DNA of 64,000 nt from Odobenus rosmarus divergens (lineage: Eukaryota > Chordata > Mammalia > Carnivora > Odobenidae), in NCBI RefSeq assembly GCF_000321225.1, contig NW_004451009.1, positions 1,037,268 to 1,101,267 on the forward strand, read 5' to 3'. The translations under genes and the position numbers were made by a program. Numbering within the stretch: position 1 is the first letter of the stretch; each line of letters opens with the position of its first letter. A model generated the notes under the pieces. It searched no databases. It was not told the DNA's origin and saw only the letters and a program-made list of their open reading frames with translations. Positions 63,835-64,000 of the stretch are shown here, one piece after another.

Positions 63835-64000
63835 ATTTTTTTTTTAAAGCTTTTATTTATTTATTTGACGGAGACACAGCGAGAGAGAGGACACAAGCAG
63901 GGGGAGCGGGAGAGGGAGAAGCAGGCCTCCTGCGGAGCAGGGAGCCTGATGTGGGGCTCGATCCCAGGACCCTGGGACCATGACCTGAGCCGGAGGCAGA
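63835..64000 (-). mobile_element. SINEC, cut by window end
   Basis: Minus-strand copy starting with a T-run and AAGCTTTTATTTATTT. Its head lies beyond 64000. Confidence 0.93.

Larger units (their letters stand above)
61177..64000 (+). other. TBP: TBP intron 2, 5' part
   Basis: Intron begins GTAATA and runs past the window end. It is mostly repeats: SINECs at 61531, 61763, 62192 and 63835, a young L1 3' end (61960-62526) and an older minus-strand L1 (62530-63560). Confidence 0.8.

Overview
This is mammalian nuclear DNA from a carnivoran, most likely an arctoid (seal, bear or mustelid type). The main evidence is about forty copies of the carnivore tRNA-derived SINE (SINEC), recognisable by a GGGGCGCCTGGGTGGCTCAG head and a TCAAATAAATAAAATC tail. 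The derived SINEC_Cf subfamily typical of dogs was not seen. Species was not determined.

Only two genes are firmly supported, arranged head to head as in the mammalian FAM120B-PSMB1-TBP-PDCD2 block (human 6q27). PSMB1 (20S proteasome beta-6) lies on the minus strand from about 31.36 to 48.43 kb. All six coding exons were placed to the base, the joined CDS is 726 nt, and no frameshift or stop was seen. TBP (TATA-binding protein) starts on the plus strand: non-coding exon 1 ends at 58369 and exon 2 (60974-61176) carries the first 18 codons. The remaining TBP exons lie beyond the window.

Layout. 1-31.35 kb is gene-poor and repeat-rich (SINEs, MaLR LTRs, L1, L2, MIR, a MER2-like DNA transposon), with one possible orphan signal-peptide exon on the minus strand near 20.4 kb. 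31.36-48.43 kb is PSMB1. Its first intron contains both ends of a plus-strand LINE-1 around a 50-N assembly gap. 48.43-58.24 kb is the shared upstream interval of PSMB1 and TBP, which is about 1 kb in human as I recall it. Here it is nearly 10 kb because a gammaretrovirus-like ERV with two LTRs (49825-57772) sits inside it. The ERV contains a processed RTF2 pseudogene and several SINEs. 58.24-64 kb is the 5' part of TBP.

Both genes have CpG-rich promoters with ETS-type GGAAG sites. PSMB1 makes a proteasome subunit and TBP a general transcription factor, so they are linked by shared promoter space and not by pathway. No new gene system was found. The most interesting feature is the stepwise invasion of the PSMB1/TBP promoter interval by an ERV, then a retropseudogene, then SINEs.
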